Assembly: GCA_033807775.1 (NCBI GenBank)
Contig: CM066314.1
Span: forward strand, 95,272,929-95,336,928
DNA: 64,000 nucleotides
Reading direction: 5' to 3'
Source: Saussurea involucrata
Taxonomy: Eukaryota > Streptophyta > Magnoliopsida > Asterales > Asteraceae
The notes below the pieces were generated by a model. That model ran no database searches. It saw only the letters and a program-made list of their open reading frames with translations, and was not told the DNA's origin. Of this stretch, positions 12,133 to 23,765 are shown one piece after another. Each line of letters starts with the position of its first letter. Position 1 is the stretch's first letter. A program made the translations under genes and the position numbers.

Positions 12133-13008
12133 TGTTGGTTCCCGTTTTGCTTGGACAAGATTAACAGATCTATTAGTTCGAGTTTATGTTTGATGCGGAA
12201 GCGTATTTAAAGAACTAACAAATATGTTTGATAGATTTAGAACACACAATATAAAGAAACAGTATTTTAAGAACAAAATGATATCTTGAAGATTACTGTC
12301 GTTCGATATATAATAAGAACACCAAGAACAGATTAAGAACTGTTTGGTGTGTGTGAGAGAGTGTAATGCTTAACAGGTTTAACGATATAAAGCATAAGCA
12401 TGAAACTCAGATTCTTCGTTAAGTCCTTAAGATTGTTAAGGAAGATCTCAACAAGAGACTTCCTTTCATACTACTCTAGGGGACCATAAAGCATGAGCTA
12501 TTGTTAGAACGGATGGCATGAATAGTAGAATGGATGGCATAAACAGTTGTACATGTTGTATTGCATTTAATGCCGCAGACATCTATGTTGTACTAAGCCC
12601 TATTATGTCCACTCAGAGTTTGACACGTGTTGAAGTTGGACAGGGCATGCTATCATGCAAGTTGATGGACAGGTCCTAGGAATAGTAGCAAGATACTTCT
12701 TCAACAGTGGGAAGATATTATAAATATTTTCCAAGTCTTCAGTCTGAACCGTAGAGGCTCTGTAAAGGGTTACAGAGGGTATGAGGTCTGGTCTTCTGTA
12801 GAGCAGTCTTCACCGGGTTACGAGTCTTTGGTCTTCTTTGTGCGTAAGACAGAGGTTCTGTAGGACACATCTGTAGCTTATGTAGCTTCTGTAGCTTCTT
12901 GACCTTGATCTTTCGGAAGTGGCAGAGCCTCTGTAAGAGGCTTTCTTCACTTAGCTTATTTTTCACTACTTCTAAATACTTCTACGATTAGGAAGATTGA
13001 AGCTAACA
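12133..13008 (-). repeat. 5' LTR of the element-2 relative, minus strand
   Basis: This 876-base LTR has TG/CA ends. On the minus strand it starts TGTTAGCTTCAATC, as element 2 does, and holds CACGTG, many CAGAG/CTCTG words and the CGCTTCCGCATCAAA block near its end. It abuts a truncated C-family LTR at 13009. Confidence 0.85.
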
Positions 13009-13923
13009 AATACAAACACACAGATTTTACTTTTCTAAATTGTTTATTGATATTTCTCAAAATATTTACAACTTGTTGCGGAACAAGATTAAGGATTAAA
13101 CCTAATCTAAACAAGTTATAAGAAACACTAAGTTTCTTGCACTAGAATTAAGACAGAAAGAAGATAAGAATATTACTAATAATATTCTAACACAATGTAG
13201 TAGAGGAAGAAGAATGGCCGATCACTTCATTTCGGATGTAGAGTTCTTCTTATATACTGCATGCATTAAATGCACAACAGTATAACTTTACACGTGGCAA
13301 CAACTGATTGGTTGCATGGTTTGACCTTTGTAGACAACCTAGTAGCCGCATGATGTAGAGTGTCGAATCAGAGTTGGTAGTACGATCCTGGACAAAAGGG
13401 ATGTCCTTTCTGACAAATCGTATGGAGGTGTGCAAGGGAGGTAAGACAAAAGTAACTTGTAGAGGAAGACTTCATGATCAACGTTCACTGAATAGATCTT
13501 TATCAGCGAGTGATAAAGTTCAACGTTCGTTGAAGTCTTCTACGTGTAACTTCACGTTGAGTGGACAAATCTAGGCTTCGTTGATATCCGCATCAGTTCA
13601 TTAGTAGACTTGTCGCTGCTTCTTTGGCTTGATCTTCGACTTCAGCGTAGAACATAGTTGACGTGAAACTTGTCTTCAGGGATCATAAGTAAACAACTAA
13701 GATTGTCAGCGATCATCAACAAGACTGATCATGCTCAGAGATTTATTGATGAACAGTTTCGCTGAACCTTTAAATTAAAAAGCATGGGTTTCCTATCAGC
13801 GGTACTATAGAGACATAGTATTTATCAGCGATAGTGAAACTCTAATACATATTGTCTACTTACAATTTTCACTAAGTGTTTCTTAAAGAGTCATTATCAA
13901 ATCACTGAGGGTTTGGATCAACA
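13009..13923 (-). repeat. 3' LTR of element C (outer end truncated)
   Basis: It aligns with the LTR at 40181-41117. Its inner end has the expected TG (plus strand CA at 13922-13923), but its outer end lacks about 40 bases seen in the copy at 44795-45766 and joins another LTR. It contains CACGTGGC, an RY-like TGCATGCATT next to TATATAAG (minus strand), and many TCAGCG/CGCTGA words. Confidence 0.85.
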
Positions 13924-13937
13924 ATCTCCTCCTATTT
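13924..13937 (-). other. Polypurine tract, element C
   Basis: The minus strand reads AAATAGGAGGAGAT immediately before the LTR start TGTTGATCC. Confidence 0.75.
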
Positions 13938-14177
13938 GATTATGACATAGCAACAAAAGAAAATTGCTAAGTATGAAAACATAAGGATAAAAAGAACTCA
14001 TAAAATATTTGTCCCTTTTACTGTTTTCTGGGATCTTTTAAGTACTGATGGAGTAAAGTACATTCGTTGAAATTTTTCTTTAAACTTCGTATAAGGTTAC
14101 AAAGGGAAGTAGAAAAATTACAAGTACAAAATATATAAGCTGATAAAGATAGAAGAATTACAAGGAAATTCTATCAG
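13938..14177 (-). other. 3' spacer of element C
   Basis: AT-rich sequence between the env-like stop and the PPT; no gene seen. Confidence 0.5.
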
Positions 14178-15943
14178 CTAGAAAGGTTCTTCCTTAACAA
14201 GAAGTTCATTAAGGGTTTTTGTGGTAGGGATCATCCAGTCAGGGACTTTTTCACCAAGATCCCGTCTATTCTTTGCTTCATTGAATATCAGGGCCTTCAT
14301 GTATTGTTCGAGGAGATCATCTCTGAATCCGCACCAATAGATGAGATCCCTGAGCTGTTCAATGGGAGTGATGGGTAGCTCAGAGATGCGTTGAAAGTGT
14401 TCTCGTCCATCATTGTCATGAAAGAAGATACCATAAGGTTCGCTTAGGACTTTTCCAGGGATGAAGCGTTCACCCAGGGGCAGGGAGGTGTCGAGCGCTG
14501 AGAGATCAGGTTCAGGACCAAGTACTTCAGCACGTGAAAAACCAATACCTGTTTCGTTCCAGATAGGAGGACCTGAGTCTGAAGGTATTATCTTTTTCTT
14601 TGCAGAGGCCCTTCTTTGTTGAGCTGGATTAGGAGGAGGAGGAGGAGGAGGAATATCCACAGCAGATGAAACCCAGTCGATCTGAGAATTTATAATTTTC
14701 TCGACATGGCTCTTATATTGTGAGCGAGATCGCTGAATGGCTATTTGCATCTCCAACCATTCAGAGAGCCCGTACTTCTTGATCGTTGCAGCATAGATGG
14801 TCTCCTTGGTACCATTTTCTCTGAATATGTCAACTTCAACGACAGGAACTTTTATGGTCGTTCTTCCCCTTATGTTCACCTTGTTAATCCTGGCTGCCCG
14901 AGATCGATAGTGCAGTCTTTCTTTGCACCATTCCAAGGTAGAGTTAGATACCTTGGTCTTTTCTTCGTTGATCTTTTGGGCGTCCTTCCATAATTGACGT
15001 TGGACATCGATGGGAGTTTTATTCAGTGCGAGATCCTTCACCGATTGTTGGACAAGCTGGATGGTGTAGGCTTTATCTTGTTCTTCAGCTTTCTATCGAT
15101 CGGCGAGTTATCTTTCAGCCTTAAGATGTTCAGCGAATTCCATTCTTGATAGTCTGAACTTAGGAACATTGATTTTGTCTCGAGGAAGGATGATTCGCTG
15201 ATCTTCAAGCTGTTGAGGAGCTAATAAAGATCTTTTGTTGTGAGAGAGTAGCTGTTATTTAGGTTCATCAGTCTTAGTGAAATCTAAGACTGGGATTATT
15301 TCTTCAGCTCTTGTGGCTGGGATTTTTGTTGATGCAGTAGGAGGAACTTCAACTGGATCCTCAAGCAGGAGAGATGACTAGCTGAAACATAACGATAATT
15401 TGAGTAAGTTCATTTGGGAGAAAAGAGATAGTTAAAGAATGAGGTTTAAGTTAATAGAGGTTTTATGGGGAGGAGAACTGAGGTTGAGAAGGGATAGAGG
15501 AGGGATGCAGTGTAATGGAAGAAAAAGTATTGTACCTGACAAACTGGCTTTTGAAGCAAGATCGTCAGATTGTATTCTGCAGCGATGCCTTTGTTTTTTC
15601 CTTTGTCAGCTTTAGACGCTGCAGGCTTTATCTTTGTCCCCTCCCCTGATGGTTCATTTATCATAACCCCTTTTTGAGCAGGGACCTTCTTGGCTGGATG
15701 AAAAAGAAGTCGATGTCATCATCATCGTCATCATCATCCTCGTTTTTAGGGGATGATGATGGTTCGTCGTCCTCAAGATCGAGGTCTTCATTATCTTCTG
15801 CTTCTTCAGCTTCAGATTCTTCCTCATCAGCGTAGGGTTCGGTAACATCAGCAGCAGCTTCAGTTTCCTCATTGAGTTGCTCCCCCTCAATTTCAGAGGG
15901 AATTTTCTCGGTTCCCTCAGGGTTTTCATCTCCCTGAGGTTTA
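14178..15943 (-). pseudogene. env-like ORF of element C, C-terminal part
   Basis: This is the continuation of the ORF interrupted at 31283. From 15943 down it encodes an acidic stretch (Glu/Asp-rich, eight Asp near 15720), a TGA at about 15657, and then a Lys-rich exon. A candidate intron (15378-15535) precedes a frame that runs, with nonsense codons near 15257, 15107 and 15095, into the open 287-codon block at 15041-14178. That block has a seven-proline run, RISELPITPIEQLRDLIYWCGF, and the end LNELLVKEEPF. It is the conserved C-terminal domain of the additional ORF; its function is unknown. The nested solo LTR sits exactly between the Asp-Lys-Leu codons of the two halves, with GTTTA duplicated. 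Confidence 0.7.
15378..15535 (-). other. Candidate intron in env-like ORF of element C
   Basis: On the minus strand CAG|GTACAA at 15536/15535 is followed by 158 T-rich bases ending TTTCAGCTAG at 15378. Removing them joins CAG to TCA in phase 0 and restores the downstream frame (SLLLEDPVEVPP). The splice sites are read from sequence only; the start of the acceptor could also be four bases earlier, but that gives a stop. Confidence 0.4.
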
Positions 15944-16199
15944 TGTTAGGACACTGTAGTTGTCCTTAATATTAGAAAGTTTTGTAAAGCAAAGGCTTTG
16001 TAAATGGGCTTATGCTTAAGTAGTGTAACAAGTGATGTAGACTATAAATAGGACATGTAATGTAGTTTATAATAACAAGTTTCATAATTCAAGACGTAGC
16101 TCTCTAATCACATTGTGTTCTCTCTAGTTTAGATTTACTTTTCTAATAAAGCTTCTACATCTTCTTGTTACTAGTTCTTGGAATGTTGAATATCATAGA
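15944..16199 (+). repeat. Solo LTR (B family), left piece
   Basis: It starts TGTTAGGAC and continues at 31276-31282 (CCTAACA) after element 2 is removed. The total is 263 bases with TG/CA ends. The flanking 5-base duplication is GTTTA (15939-15943 and 31283-31287). It resembles the minus-strand LTR at 61489-61783 along its length (GTTCTCTCTAG, ATAAATAGGAC, the GGACCTAACA-type end). No internal sequence remains, so it is a solo LTR left by LTR-LTR recombination. Confidence 0.9.
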
Positions 16200-17026
16200 T
16201 GTTAGCTTCAATCTTCCTAATCATAGAAATACTTAGAAGTAGTGAAAAATAGGCTAAGTATAGAAAAGCCTCTCACAGAGGCTCTGCCACTTCTTCCAGA
16301 AGATCAAGTCCAGAAAGCCACATAAGCTACAGAGGTAATCACAGAACCTCTGTAGTGCGCAAGAAGAAGATCAACTCGGAAACAAGTGGACTGCTCCACA
16401 GAAGGTCAGACCATAGAACCTCTGTAATGCCTTACAGAGCCTCTGTGGTCTGCTATGAAGACTTGGAAGATATTACTGGATACGTTCATCAACTTGCATG
16501 GAAAAGTACTGTCAAAACACGTGTCAAGCTCTGAGTGGACTCAATAGGGCATGGTACAAAATAGACGTATGCGCCATTTAATGCATTTACCAATAGTACA
16601 TCTGCTCCATTAAATGCGCATGGCTCAAACAACTGTTCACACCATCCAGTTCACTATTCATGCCGTAAAAGGAATAGTGACCTACTTCATAGTCTTCTAA
16701 GAGTAGTATAAAAGGAAGTCTCATGTTGAGATCTTCCCAAGAACGAATACACAAGGAATCACTAATACTCTCAAGCTTTATTGTCAAACATCTGAGTGTT
16801 ATATTCTCACACACACCAACAGTTCTTAATCTGTTCTTCGTGTTGTTATTATATATTGAATAACAGTAACTGTTCAAGAAATCCTTTTCATTCTTTACTG
16901 TTTTCTTTATATATGTGCGTTCTAATATCTATCAAACATATCTGTTAGTTTAATACGCTTCCGCATCAAACTCTAAACTCCACTAATAGATTGTTAATCT
17001 TGATTAAGTGAATCTGGGATCCAACA
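16200..17026 (+). repeat. 5' LTR of element 2
   Basis: 827 bases from TGTTAGCTTC to CCAACA. It is rich in palindrome-like ACAGAGCCTCTGT words in its first 250 bases, with CACGTG and TATAAAAG downstream. Confidence 0.97.
16518..16715 (+). promoter_or_regulatory. LTR promoter elements, element 2
   Basis: CACGTG (G-box) lies at 16518-16523 and TATAAAAGG at 16707-16715, in the U3 part of the LTR. The 3' LTR has the same TATA at 30951. Activity is inferred. Confidence 0.6.
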
Positions 17027-17028
17027 AT

Positions 17029-17040
17029 TGGTATCAGAGC
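17029..17040 (+). other. Primer binding site (tRNA-Met), element 2
   Basis: TGGTATCAGAGC begins two bases after the LTR end and is complementary to the initiator tRNA-Met 3' end. Confidence 0.95.
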
Positions 17041-17196
17041 CTTCCTTGATTTTCAATATCAAGTGATCCACTTATCAAGACTCGTGATAGATATTATTGA
17101 GATTTAAAATTGTGTCTGGAAACTGCTTAAACCCAGAAAATCTTCAAGCTCATCGAAGTAACTCTTTAGTCATACTTTCTTTCTAAAAATCTTCAA

Positions 17197-20100
17197 ATGA
17201 CAAATACAAATAATTTCTTTACTACTGGTTCTCTCACTAAACCTCCTACTCTCCTTCGAGATGAGTATCCTCAGTGGAAAATAAGAATGGTCCATTTTTT
17301 CGAAGGCACTGAAAAAAATCAAGTACAATATCTGTACAATCCTCCTCCTATTCCCATGATAGTAGTACCTCGTATACCTGCTACTGCTGAATCTGCCGAA
17401 ATCCCCGAACATCAAAAACCAAATCCAAAAGGGGAGTGGTCAACCGAAGATAAAGCAGAAGATGAAGTTGCTCAGAAAACCAAGAGGACATTAATTATGG
17501 CAATACCCAACGAACTCTTTCAATCCTTGGATTCATGTGAAACAGCGCATGATCTGTGGAAAGAACTGGAAAGACAGTTGGAAGGAGGTGCTAAAACACA
17601 AAAAAACCGAAGAGCACAGTACATCAATGAATATCATGCATTCAAAGCCTCTGCAACAGAATCTCTGCAAACAACATACGACAGATTCAACTCTCTAATC
17701 AACCAGTGCAGAAAATCAGGCATTGACAGAACTTCTGAAGAAAACAATGTCATGTTTTTAAAAAGTCTAAATGAAGAATGGCTCCAGCTGTCTATGTCCC
17801 TACAGACAAATCAGGATCTAGACACCTGGACTCTCTCTGATCTTTACGGAACATTAGCCGCACAAGAACCTCAGATAGCACAGGCTAAAACACTAACCAT
17901 TGCACCATATGCATTGGTTAGTAAAACTAAAGAAGATGCACAGAGACCAGGAAATGAAAAAGCCACAGAGGAGAAGAAGAAGGAGAAGAAGAAGATGGTG
18001 ATAATAGACAGTGAAGAAGAAGAGCAAGCAGAAAAAGAAATAACTCTTGCGTCACTAGCTAAATCTTTAGCTCTATTGACAAAAGAGTTCAGAGGAAACA
18101 GAAGAGGTTCCGGAAATGAAAGATATGATAGAGAAAACAGAAGAGATGACAGAAGAGAAGAAGAATCGAGTGGCCGACAGAGGTCAAGCGAAAGACATTA
18201 CAGAGGAAATGACCGACTGAGGTCAAATGACTCGGTAAGCCACACGCAGCAAGAATGCTACAAATGCGGCAAACCTGGTCACTATGCAAATGAATGTAGA
18301 TCAGAGAAAGGCGGAGACCTACAGAAGTCCAATGATCGAACAGGAAACACTCCTCAAGGATGTTTTAACTGCGGCAAACCAGGCCATTTTGCGAATGAAT
18401 GCAGAAGCAGATCAAATCGCCCACAGAGGGACTCTGCTTTCTACAAAAAGAAAGCCGAGTATTATGCTCAAAAATCCTTAATGGCAAAAGGACATTCTGA
18501 GGAGAACACAGAAGACTTCCAGTCAGACTCTACTTCTGACGATGAACATACCGCAAATGCCCTCTTCTGTGGCATGGCAGAAGTCGACTCATGCACTGAC
18601 TCTGAGGTATCTACTTCAAATTCCAACTCTTGTATTACCTTTGTAGATGATAATACACTTAGAATGAACATTGAATTAATTGAACTGAAAGAGATAAATC
18701 AAATTATTCAGAAAAGACTCACCTTCAATGAGAGAGAAGTACGGCTTCTCACTCAAGAAAAAGCAAAGATTTTTGAGGAAAAAGAGAGAATAGAAAAGAA
18801 TTGGAACAAAACTCTAGATCCTTTAAAAAAACAAATTTCTGAATTAACCAATACTTTAAAAGATAAAACAAAAGAACTTTCAGTTTCAAGGAGCGAAACT
18901 ACTGACATAAGAGCTCTTAAAGAATACTTTCAAAGAGAAAGAGAGGTATTATGGCAAGATTTACTCAGAAGAGAAGTTTTGATTAAAAACTATAAAGATG
19001 CACATAAAGTTTATGAAAAAGTAAACTCACAAATAGGAAGACGAGGTATAGGGTATGATGATATCACCCTAGGTGTTGAAGGAAAAAGAAACAAACCTCT
19101 GTCCTCTTTATTTGTGATTGGAAAAACGAACAAACCAGATTTTCCAAATCTAATCTCTGTAAGCAAAAGGGCGAAAATCTCTATGGATCCTTACTTGAAG
19201 AAACATAAGAAGATGATTAACGTGTGGTTTGAAAACACAGACTCATCATCTTCAACCTCTGTCAATAGAGGTATCACACCAAAGAAATATCTGAAAACAC
19301 AAGATCAGATTGGTATCTTCAAGTTTGGTAAACCAGAGACCCAAACACGGGTTGCTTTTGTCTGTTTGATAAATGTTGAAAAGAAATTATCAGCAGAAGC
19401 TCCTGAGTTTAAACCCATTTCTTCAGAAGAAAACTTTAAAAATTTAATTGAAAAAGAAATTTTGGAAATATGGAAATCAAGCGTTTTAGAAAATTTCTGT
19501 ACATCTTCTATAGATAAAACTCTCACTGAAGAAATCTTATTAGAAACCTCTGCAATCTATGAAAACTATTCTACAGAGGAAGAAAGCTCGTACGATACAT
19601 GCTCAGAAAATCCAGCCTCTATTGAAAGAATTGACTCAACCTCTGTATACGAGGACGATTCATCCTCTGACAACTCAGAGACTGATTTCAAATCAGGGAT
19701 AATTCACTGTGACACAGAGGATGTCAAATTCTCCTCTGAAGTTCCTCACAGAACTATTTCTCCAAAAGAGAAACTCACAGAGATTCCAATCTGCCAAGAT
19801 TTTCTAAAATTGAATCTACATATCAAAACCTCTGTTGAGCTTAAAATGTTACAGAAGACCTCTATTGATCCTATAAGTTCTAGATTTTCAAAACCCAAGG
19901 TTAATAAATCTTTTTCTTCTGTGACAGTGATGAAAGAAGTTCACCACAGAAGCAACCCACAGAAGGCAGGTCCTAAACAGAGCTTTTGCAAACAACATTC
20001 GAGTATTCATAGATCTTCTAGTAATAGGAAATCTAATGTAAAGAAAGAATGTAATGCCTCTGTGGCTGAGTTTAAAAAGTTCAATGAAAAGTTCAAGCAA

Positions 20101-20331
20101 ATTACATCTCATATTCAATACTGTCATTGCTTTGATCTTATGTCTAAACTTAATAATCATTTTTCAAGTCAAGTCTGTTTACTCTCTACGACAATTCAAA
20201 AGTCAAAACCCACAAAGAAACAATCTGACTCTTCTGCAGAGAACAAAATGTATTTCAAGAATGCCAAGGCAAACTTGAAAAACTCTAACAATATTGGACC
20301 CATATGGATATGGGTACCTAAATCTCTGTGA
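17197..20331 (+). CDS. gag: Gag polyprotein (element 2), intact
   Basis: This 1044-residue Gag forms the cytoplasmic virus-like particle and binds the element RNA. It starts at ATG 17197 (MTNTNNFF), 156 bases after the primer site. Residues about 80-230 match the copia Gag capsid-like (UBN2-type) domain. A Lys/Glu-rich hinge and an Arg-rich stretch follow. Two CCHC zinc knuckles lie at about 354-367 ([14 protein letters not shown]) and 389-402 ([14 protein letters not shown]). A long heptad-rich, probably coiled-coil segment covers about 490-620. The tail is low-complexity, with a Cys/His cluster (about residue 970) and the end IWVPKSL. It is much longer than Ty1 Gag, as is usual in Sireviruses. 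The TGA stop overlaps the pol frame, which is -1. Confidence 0.93.
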   Translation: MTNTNNFFTTGSLTKPPTLLRDEYPQWKIRMVHFFEGTEKNQVQYLYNPPPIPMIVVPRIPATAESAEIPEHQKPNPKGEWSTEDKAEDEVAQKTKRTLIMAIPNELFQSLDSCETAHDLWKELERQLEGGAKTQKNRRAQYINEYHAFKASATESLQTTYDRFNSLINQCRKSGIDRTSEENNVMFLKSLNEEWLQLSMSLQTNQDLDTWTLSDLYGTLAAQEPQIAQAKTLTIAPYALVSKTKEDAQRPGNEKATEEKKKEKKKMVIIDSEEEEQAEKEITLASLAKSLALLTKEFRGNRRGSGNERYDRENRRDDRREEESSGRQRSSERHYRGNDRLRSNDSVSHTQQECYKCGKPGHYANECRSEKGGDLQKSNDRTGNTPQGCFNCGKPGHFANECRSRSNRPQRDSAFYKKKAEYYAQKSLMAKGHSEENTEDFQSDSTSDDEHTANALFCGMAEVDSCTDSEVSTSNSNSCITFVDDNTLRMNIELIELKEINQIIQKRLTFNEREVRLLTQEKAKIFEEKERIEKNWNKTLDPLKKQISELTNTLKDKTKELSVSRSETTDIRALKEYFQREREVLWQDLLRREVLIKNYKDAHKVYEKVNSQIGRRGIGYDDITLGVEGKRNKPLSSLFVIGKTNKPDFPNLISVSKRAKISMDPYLKKHKKMINVWFENTDSSSSTSVNRGITPKKYLKTQDQIGIFKFGKPETQTRVAFVCLINVEKKLSAEAPEFKPISSEENFKNLIEKEILEIWKSSVLENFCTSSIDKTLTEEILLETSAIYENYSTEEESSYDTCSENPASIERIDSTSVYEDDSSSDNSETDFKSGIIHCDTEDVKFSSEVPHRTISPKEKLTEIPICQDFLKLNLHIKTSVELKMLQKTSIDPISSRFSKPKVNKSFSSVTVMKEVHHRSNPQKAGPKQSFCKQHSSIHRSSSNRKSNVKKECNASVAEFKKFNEKFKQITSHIQYCHCFDLMSKLNNHFSSQVCLLSTTIQKSKPTKKQSDSSAENKMYFKNAKANLKNSNNIGPIWIWVPKSL

Positions 20332-23300
20332 TTGTCCTGCAGAAGAAGTATGTGCCAATCTGGTATCTAGACTCCGGATGCTCAAGGCACATGACTGGTG
20401 ACAGAAGTGCACTATCCACGTACAAAGAAACACAAGATGGTGGATCTGTGACTTTTGGAGACAACAAGAAAGGACACATAAAAGGCTATGGAGTCATAAG
20501 GAAAGAAGACGTTTCTGTATACAAAGTTGCATATGTGGATGGCCTTAAGCACAACCTACTCAGTGTAAGTCAACTTTGTGATACAGGATTCAATGTGTTG
20601 TTCAAAAGAACTTTCTGCTCTCTACAAAGTGAAGAAACAAGTATGGAACTTCTGCGAGCTGAAAGAATAGGTGATCTATATCTAATGAACTTCAACTCAA
20701 AGAACAAAGACAAAGTTTGCCTTGTTGCCTGCAAAAGTGAAGAAGTCTGGTTATGGCACAACAGGTTCTGTCACTTAAATTTTCACACATTGGAAAAACT
20801 GGTCAAACTTGATCTAGTTAAAGGTTTGCCAAATGTTAAATTCAATAAGGATCATTTATGTTCTGCCTGTGAGATGGGAAAACTCAAAAGAGCTTCCCAC
20901 AAAGGCAAAACAGATGTATCTTGCACTAGACCTCTGTACATGCTTCATGTCGACCTCTGCGGTCCCATTGCCATACAGAGCCTAGGTGGCAAGAAATACA
21001 TACTTGTCCTAATTGATGAGTATTCGCGTTTCACATGGGTTGAATTCGTTAGAAAGAAATCAGATGTTCCAAATATATTGATAAATCTAATGAAAAGAAT
21101 CCAAGTTCTTTATAATTGCAGAATACAGAAGTTAAGAAGTGACAATGGCACAGAATTTAAAAACTCTGTCATTGAAGCCTATCTTTCAACAGAAGGAATA
21201 TCACAGAACTTCTCTGCAGCTCGCATTCCACAACAGAACGGTGTTGTCGAAAGAAAAAATCGAACACTTGTGGAAGCCGCAAGAACTATGATGTCAGCAT
21301 GCGGATTATCAATGAACTTTTGGGCAGAAGCAATTTCTACTGCGTGTTATACTCAAAATCGATCAACCATTGTGAAAAGACACCTCAAGACGCCTTACGA
21401 ATTGCTTAACAAACGGCGGCCAAACATCAAATTTTTCCATGTATTCGGATGCAAATGCTTCGTCTTAAACGACAGAGATTCAAGAGGAAAGTTTGATGTA
21501 AAAGCAGATGAAGGCAAATTCATTGGATACTCTGCCACTTCCAAAGCCTACAGAACATTCCTTACAAAGTCTCACAAGATTGTAGAAAGCATCAATGTTT
21601 CTTTTGATGATTCATTCCAAATGACTTCTGAACAAATCAGTTCAGAACTCGGAATTAAAGGGAAATCCTCTGTCATCTCACAAGCAAAAGAAGACTTGGA
21701 TCTTCTATTTTTAGAGATGCTCCACGAAAACATTGATCCTTCTGTTGGAACAATCAGGGTTTCTGAAGAACCATCCTCTGTCGGACAAAATCCTACAGGT
21801 TTGTCTCTAACTGGTCCTAATAATGCTTCATCTTCTTCTGTAAATACTACAGATGCAATTGCCGAAGCAGAAGAAAGTGCAGAAGATGAAACATCAAGGA
21901 AAACGACCACAGAAGCTGCACAAACCACAGAAGAACCAATTACAGAGGAAATCGAGGACCAAGACTATACGTCCTCAGAGGAACAAACTCCACCACCACT
22001 CATACCAATCATTCCACAAACGGTAGAATCAACTACCAAGGCACGAAGAACAACAGAGGCTACACAAGAAGAAACACAAGAAGAAAGTCTGAATGACATT
22101 GATGATCATCTTCCACGCACAACTCAATGGACAAAAAGCCATCCTCCAAGCCAAATAATCGGAGAACCTTCTGACGCAGTAAAAACAAGATCTGCCACTG
22201 CTAACTTTTGTTTCTTTACAAATTTTATTAGTGTGATAGAACCAAAGAAGATTTCTGAAGCCCTAGATGACCCAAACTGGGTAGACACCATGCAAGAAGA
22301 ACTTTTGCAATTTGAGCGTAACAGAGTATGGACTCTAGTACCTCTGCCAAGAGGAAAACAGGCCATTGGGACTAAATGGGTCTACAGAAACAAGAAGGAT
22401 GAAGATGGAGTGGTCATCAGAAACAAAGCAAGATTAGTAGCAAAGGGATATAGACAAGAAGAAGGCATAGACTACGATGAAACTTTTGCTCCTGTCGTAC
22501 GGCTCGAAGCAATAAGAATATTCTTAGCCTTCGCAGCCCACAGAGGTTTTAAAGTCTATCAGATGGACGTAAAATCAGCTTTTCTCAACGGTGAAATCCA
22601 AGAAGAGGTCTACGTTAATCGGCCACCAGGATTTGAAAGCTCAAAGTTTCCAAGGCATGTATACTACCTTGAAAAAGCTCTATATGGACTGAAACAGGCT
22701 CCACGAGCATGGTATGAACGACTTTCTACCTTTCTTCTAGTCAATGGTTACAACAGAGGTACAACAGATACTACCTTATTCTATAAACGCAAAAGTAGTG
22801 AGATAATGCTTGTACAAATATACGTAGATGACATAATTTTTGGGTCTACTAATTCAGAAGAGTGTAAAAGATTTGAAAAACTCATGCAGAGTGAGTTTGA
22901 AATGAGTATGATGGGAGAATTAACTTTCTTCCTCGGACTCCAAGTCAAACAATCATCAGAGGGAATTTTTATAAATCAAGCTAAATATGTCTCTGACATT
23001 CTTTCCATGTATAGCTTCTCTGATGCCTCTGCATTGAAAACTCCAATGGCCACTGGAAACAAGTTATTCTTAGATTCAGATGGCATCTCTGTAGAATGCA
23101 CTCTCTACAGAGGCATGATTGGATCTATGTTATACTTAACAGCAAGCAGACCTGACATTATGCATGCCACATGTCTCTGTGCACGCTATCAAGCTAATCC
23201 AAAGAAATCACATTATGATGCCGTAAAGAGAATCTTTAGATACCTAAAAGGGACCAAAAATCTTGGTCTCTGGTATCCACAGAACTCTGGTTTTGGTCTT

Positions 23301-23765
23301 AAAGCTTATACAGATTCAGACTATGGAGGATGCATGCTCGACAGAAAGAGTACCTCTGGGAGTTGTCAATTCCTAGGTGGTAAACTAGTCAGTAGGACCT
23401 CCAAGAAGCAGAATTGTGTTTCCACATCCACTGCAGAAGCTGAATACGTTGCTGCCGCTAGCTGTTGTTCTCAGGTTCTATGGATGAAGACTCAGCTAAA
23501 AGACTACGGCCACATCCTGCTCAAAATACCCATCTTCTGCGATTCCAAAAGTGCTATTGCTATCTCTACCAACCCTGTGCAACACTCCAAAACCAAGCAT
23601 ATCGATATAAGGTATCACTTCTTGAAACATCATGTTGAATACGGTACAATCGAAATGCATTTTGTGCCCACAGAATATCAACTCGCTGACTTATTCACCA
23701 AAGCACTAGACGAGAAAAGATTCAACTTCTTGGTGGGTAAGATAGGAATGATTAACATGGTGTGA
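20328..23765 (+). CDS. pol: Pol polyprotein (element 2), intact
   Basis: This is an open pol frame of 1145 codons with the copia order. The protease motif LDSG is at residues 15-17 with CSRHMTG after it. The zinc-binding pre-integrase region (H/H and CSAC) follows. The integrase core has Asp209, Asp272 and Glu308, an exact DD35E spacing. RT carries YVDD at 832-835, and RNase H has TDSDYGG, STAEAEY and CDSKSA. No stop or lost catalytic residue is seen, so it is likely active. The frame is -1 to gag and has no ATG at its head. It is closed by TAA at 20319-20321, so only a few bases overlap gag. How it is expressed is open: a splice acceptor-like CCTGCAG sits at 20335-20341. Confidence 0.95.
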   Translation: MIVLQKKYVPIWYLDSGCSRHMTGDRSALSTYKETQDGGSVTFGDNKKGHIKGYGVIRKEDVSVYKVAYVDGLKHNLLSVSQLCDTGFNVLFKRTFCSLQSEETSMELLRAERIGDLYLMNFNSKNKDKVCLVACKSEEVWLWHNRFCHLNFHTLEKLVKLDLVKGLPNVKFNKDHLCSACEMGKLKRASHKGKTDVSCTRPLYMLHVDLCGPIAIQSLGGKKYILVLIDEYSRFTWVEFVRKKSDVPNILINLMKRIQVLYNCRIQKLRSDNGTEFKNSVIEAYLSTEGISQNFSAARIPQQNGVVERKNRTLVEAARTMMSACGLSMNFWAEAISTACYTQNRSTIVKRHLKTPYELLNKRRPNIKFFHVFGCKCFVLNDRDSRGKFDVKADEGKFIGYSATSKAYRTFLTKSHKIVESINVSFDDSFQMTSEQISSELGIKGKSSVISQAKEDLDLLFLEMLHENIDPSVGTIRVSEEPSSVGQNPTGLSLTGPNNASSSSVNTTDAIAEAEESAEDETSRKTTTEAAQTTEEPITEEIEDQDYTSSEEQTPPPLIPIIPQTVESTTKARRTTEATQEETQEESLNDIDDHLPRTTQWTKSHPPSQIIGEPSDAVKTRSATANFCFFTNFISVIEPKKISEALDDPNWVDTMQEELLQFERNRVWTLVPLPRGKQAIGTKWVYRNKKDEDGVVIRNKARLVAKGYRQEEGIDYDETFAPVVRLEAIRIFLAFAAHRGFKVYQMDVKSAFLNGEIQEEVYVNRPPGFESSKFPRHVYYLEKALYGLKQAPRAWYERLSTFLLVNGYNRGTTDTTLFYKRKSSEIMLVQIYVDDIIFGSTNSEECKRFEKLMQSEFEMSMMGELTFFLGLQVKQSSEGIFINQAKYVSDILSMYSFSDASALKTPMATGNKLFLDSDGISVECTLYRGMIGSMLYLTASRPDIMHATCLCARYQANPKKSHYDAVKRIFRYLKGTKNLGLWYPQNSGFGLKAYTDSDYGGCMLDRKSTSGSCQFLGGKLVSRTSKKQNCVSTSTAEAEYVAAASCCSQVLWMKTQLKDYGHILLKIPIFCDSKSAIAISTNPVQHSKTKHIDIRYHFLKHHVEYGTIEMHFVPTEYQLADLFTKALDEKRFNFLVGKIGMINMV

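Larger units (their letters stand above)
11243..13008 (-). mobile_element. Fragment of an element-2 relative (5' LTR, primer site, gag start), minus strand
   Basis: Read on the minus strand it is a full-length LTR, the tRNA-Met primer site, a leader and the first part of gag, cut at about 11243. It belongs to the element 2 family but is clearly diverged in the LTR. The junction at 11242/11243 joins opposite-strand sequences with no target duplication, so it marks a deletion or rearrangement. Confidence 0.8.
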
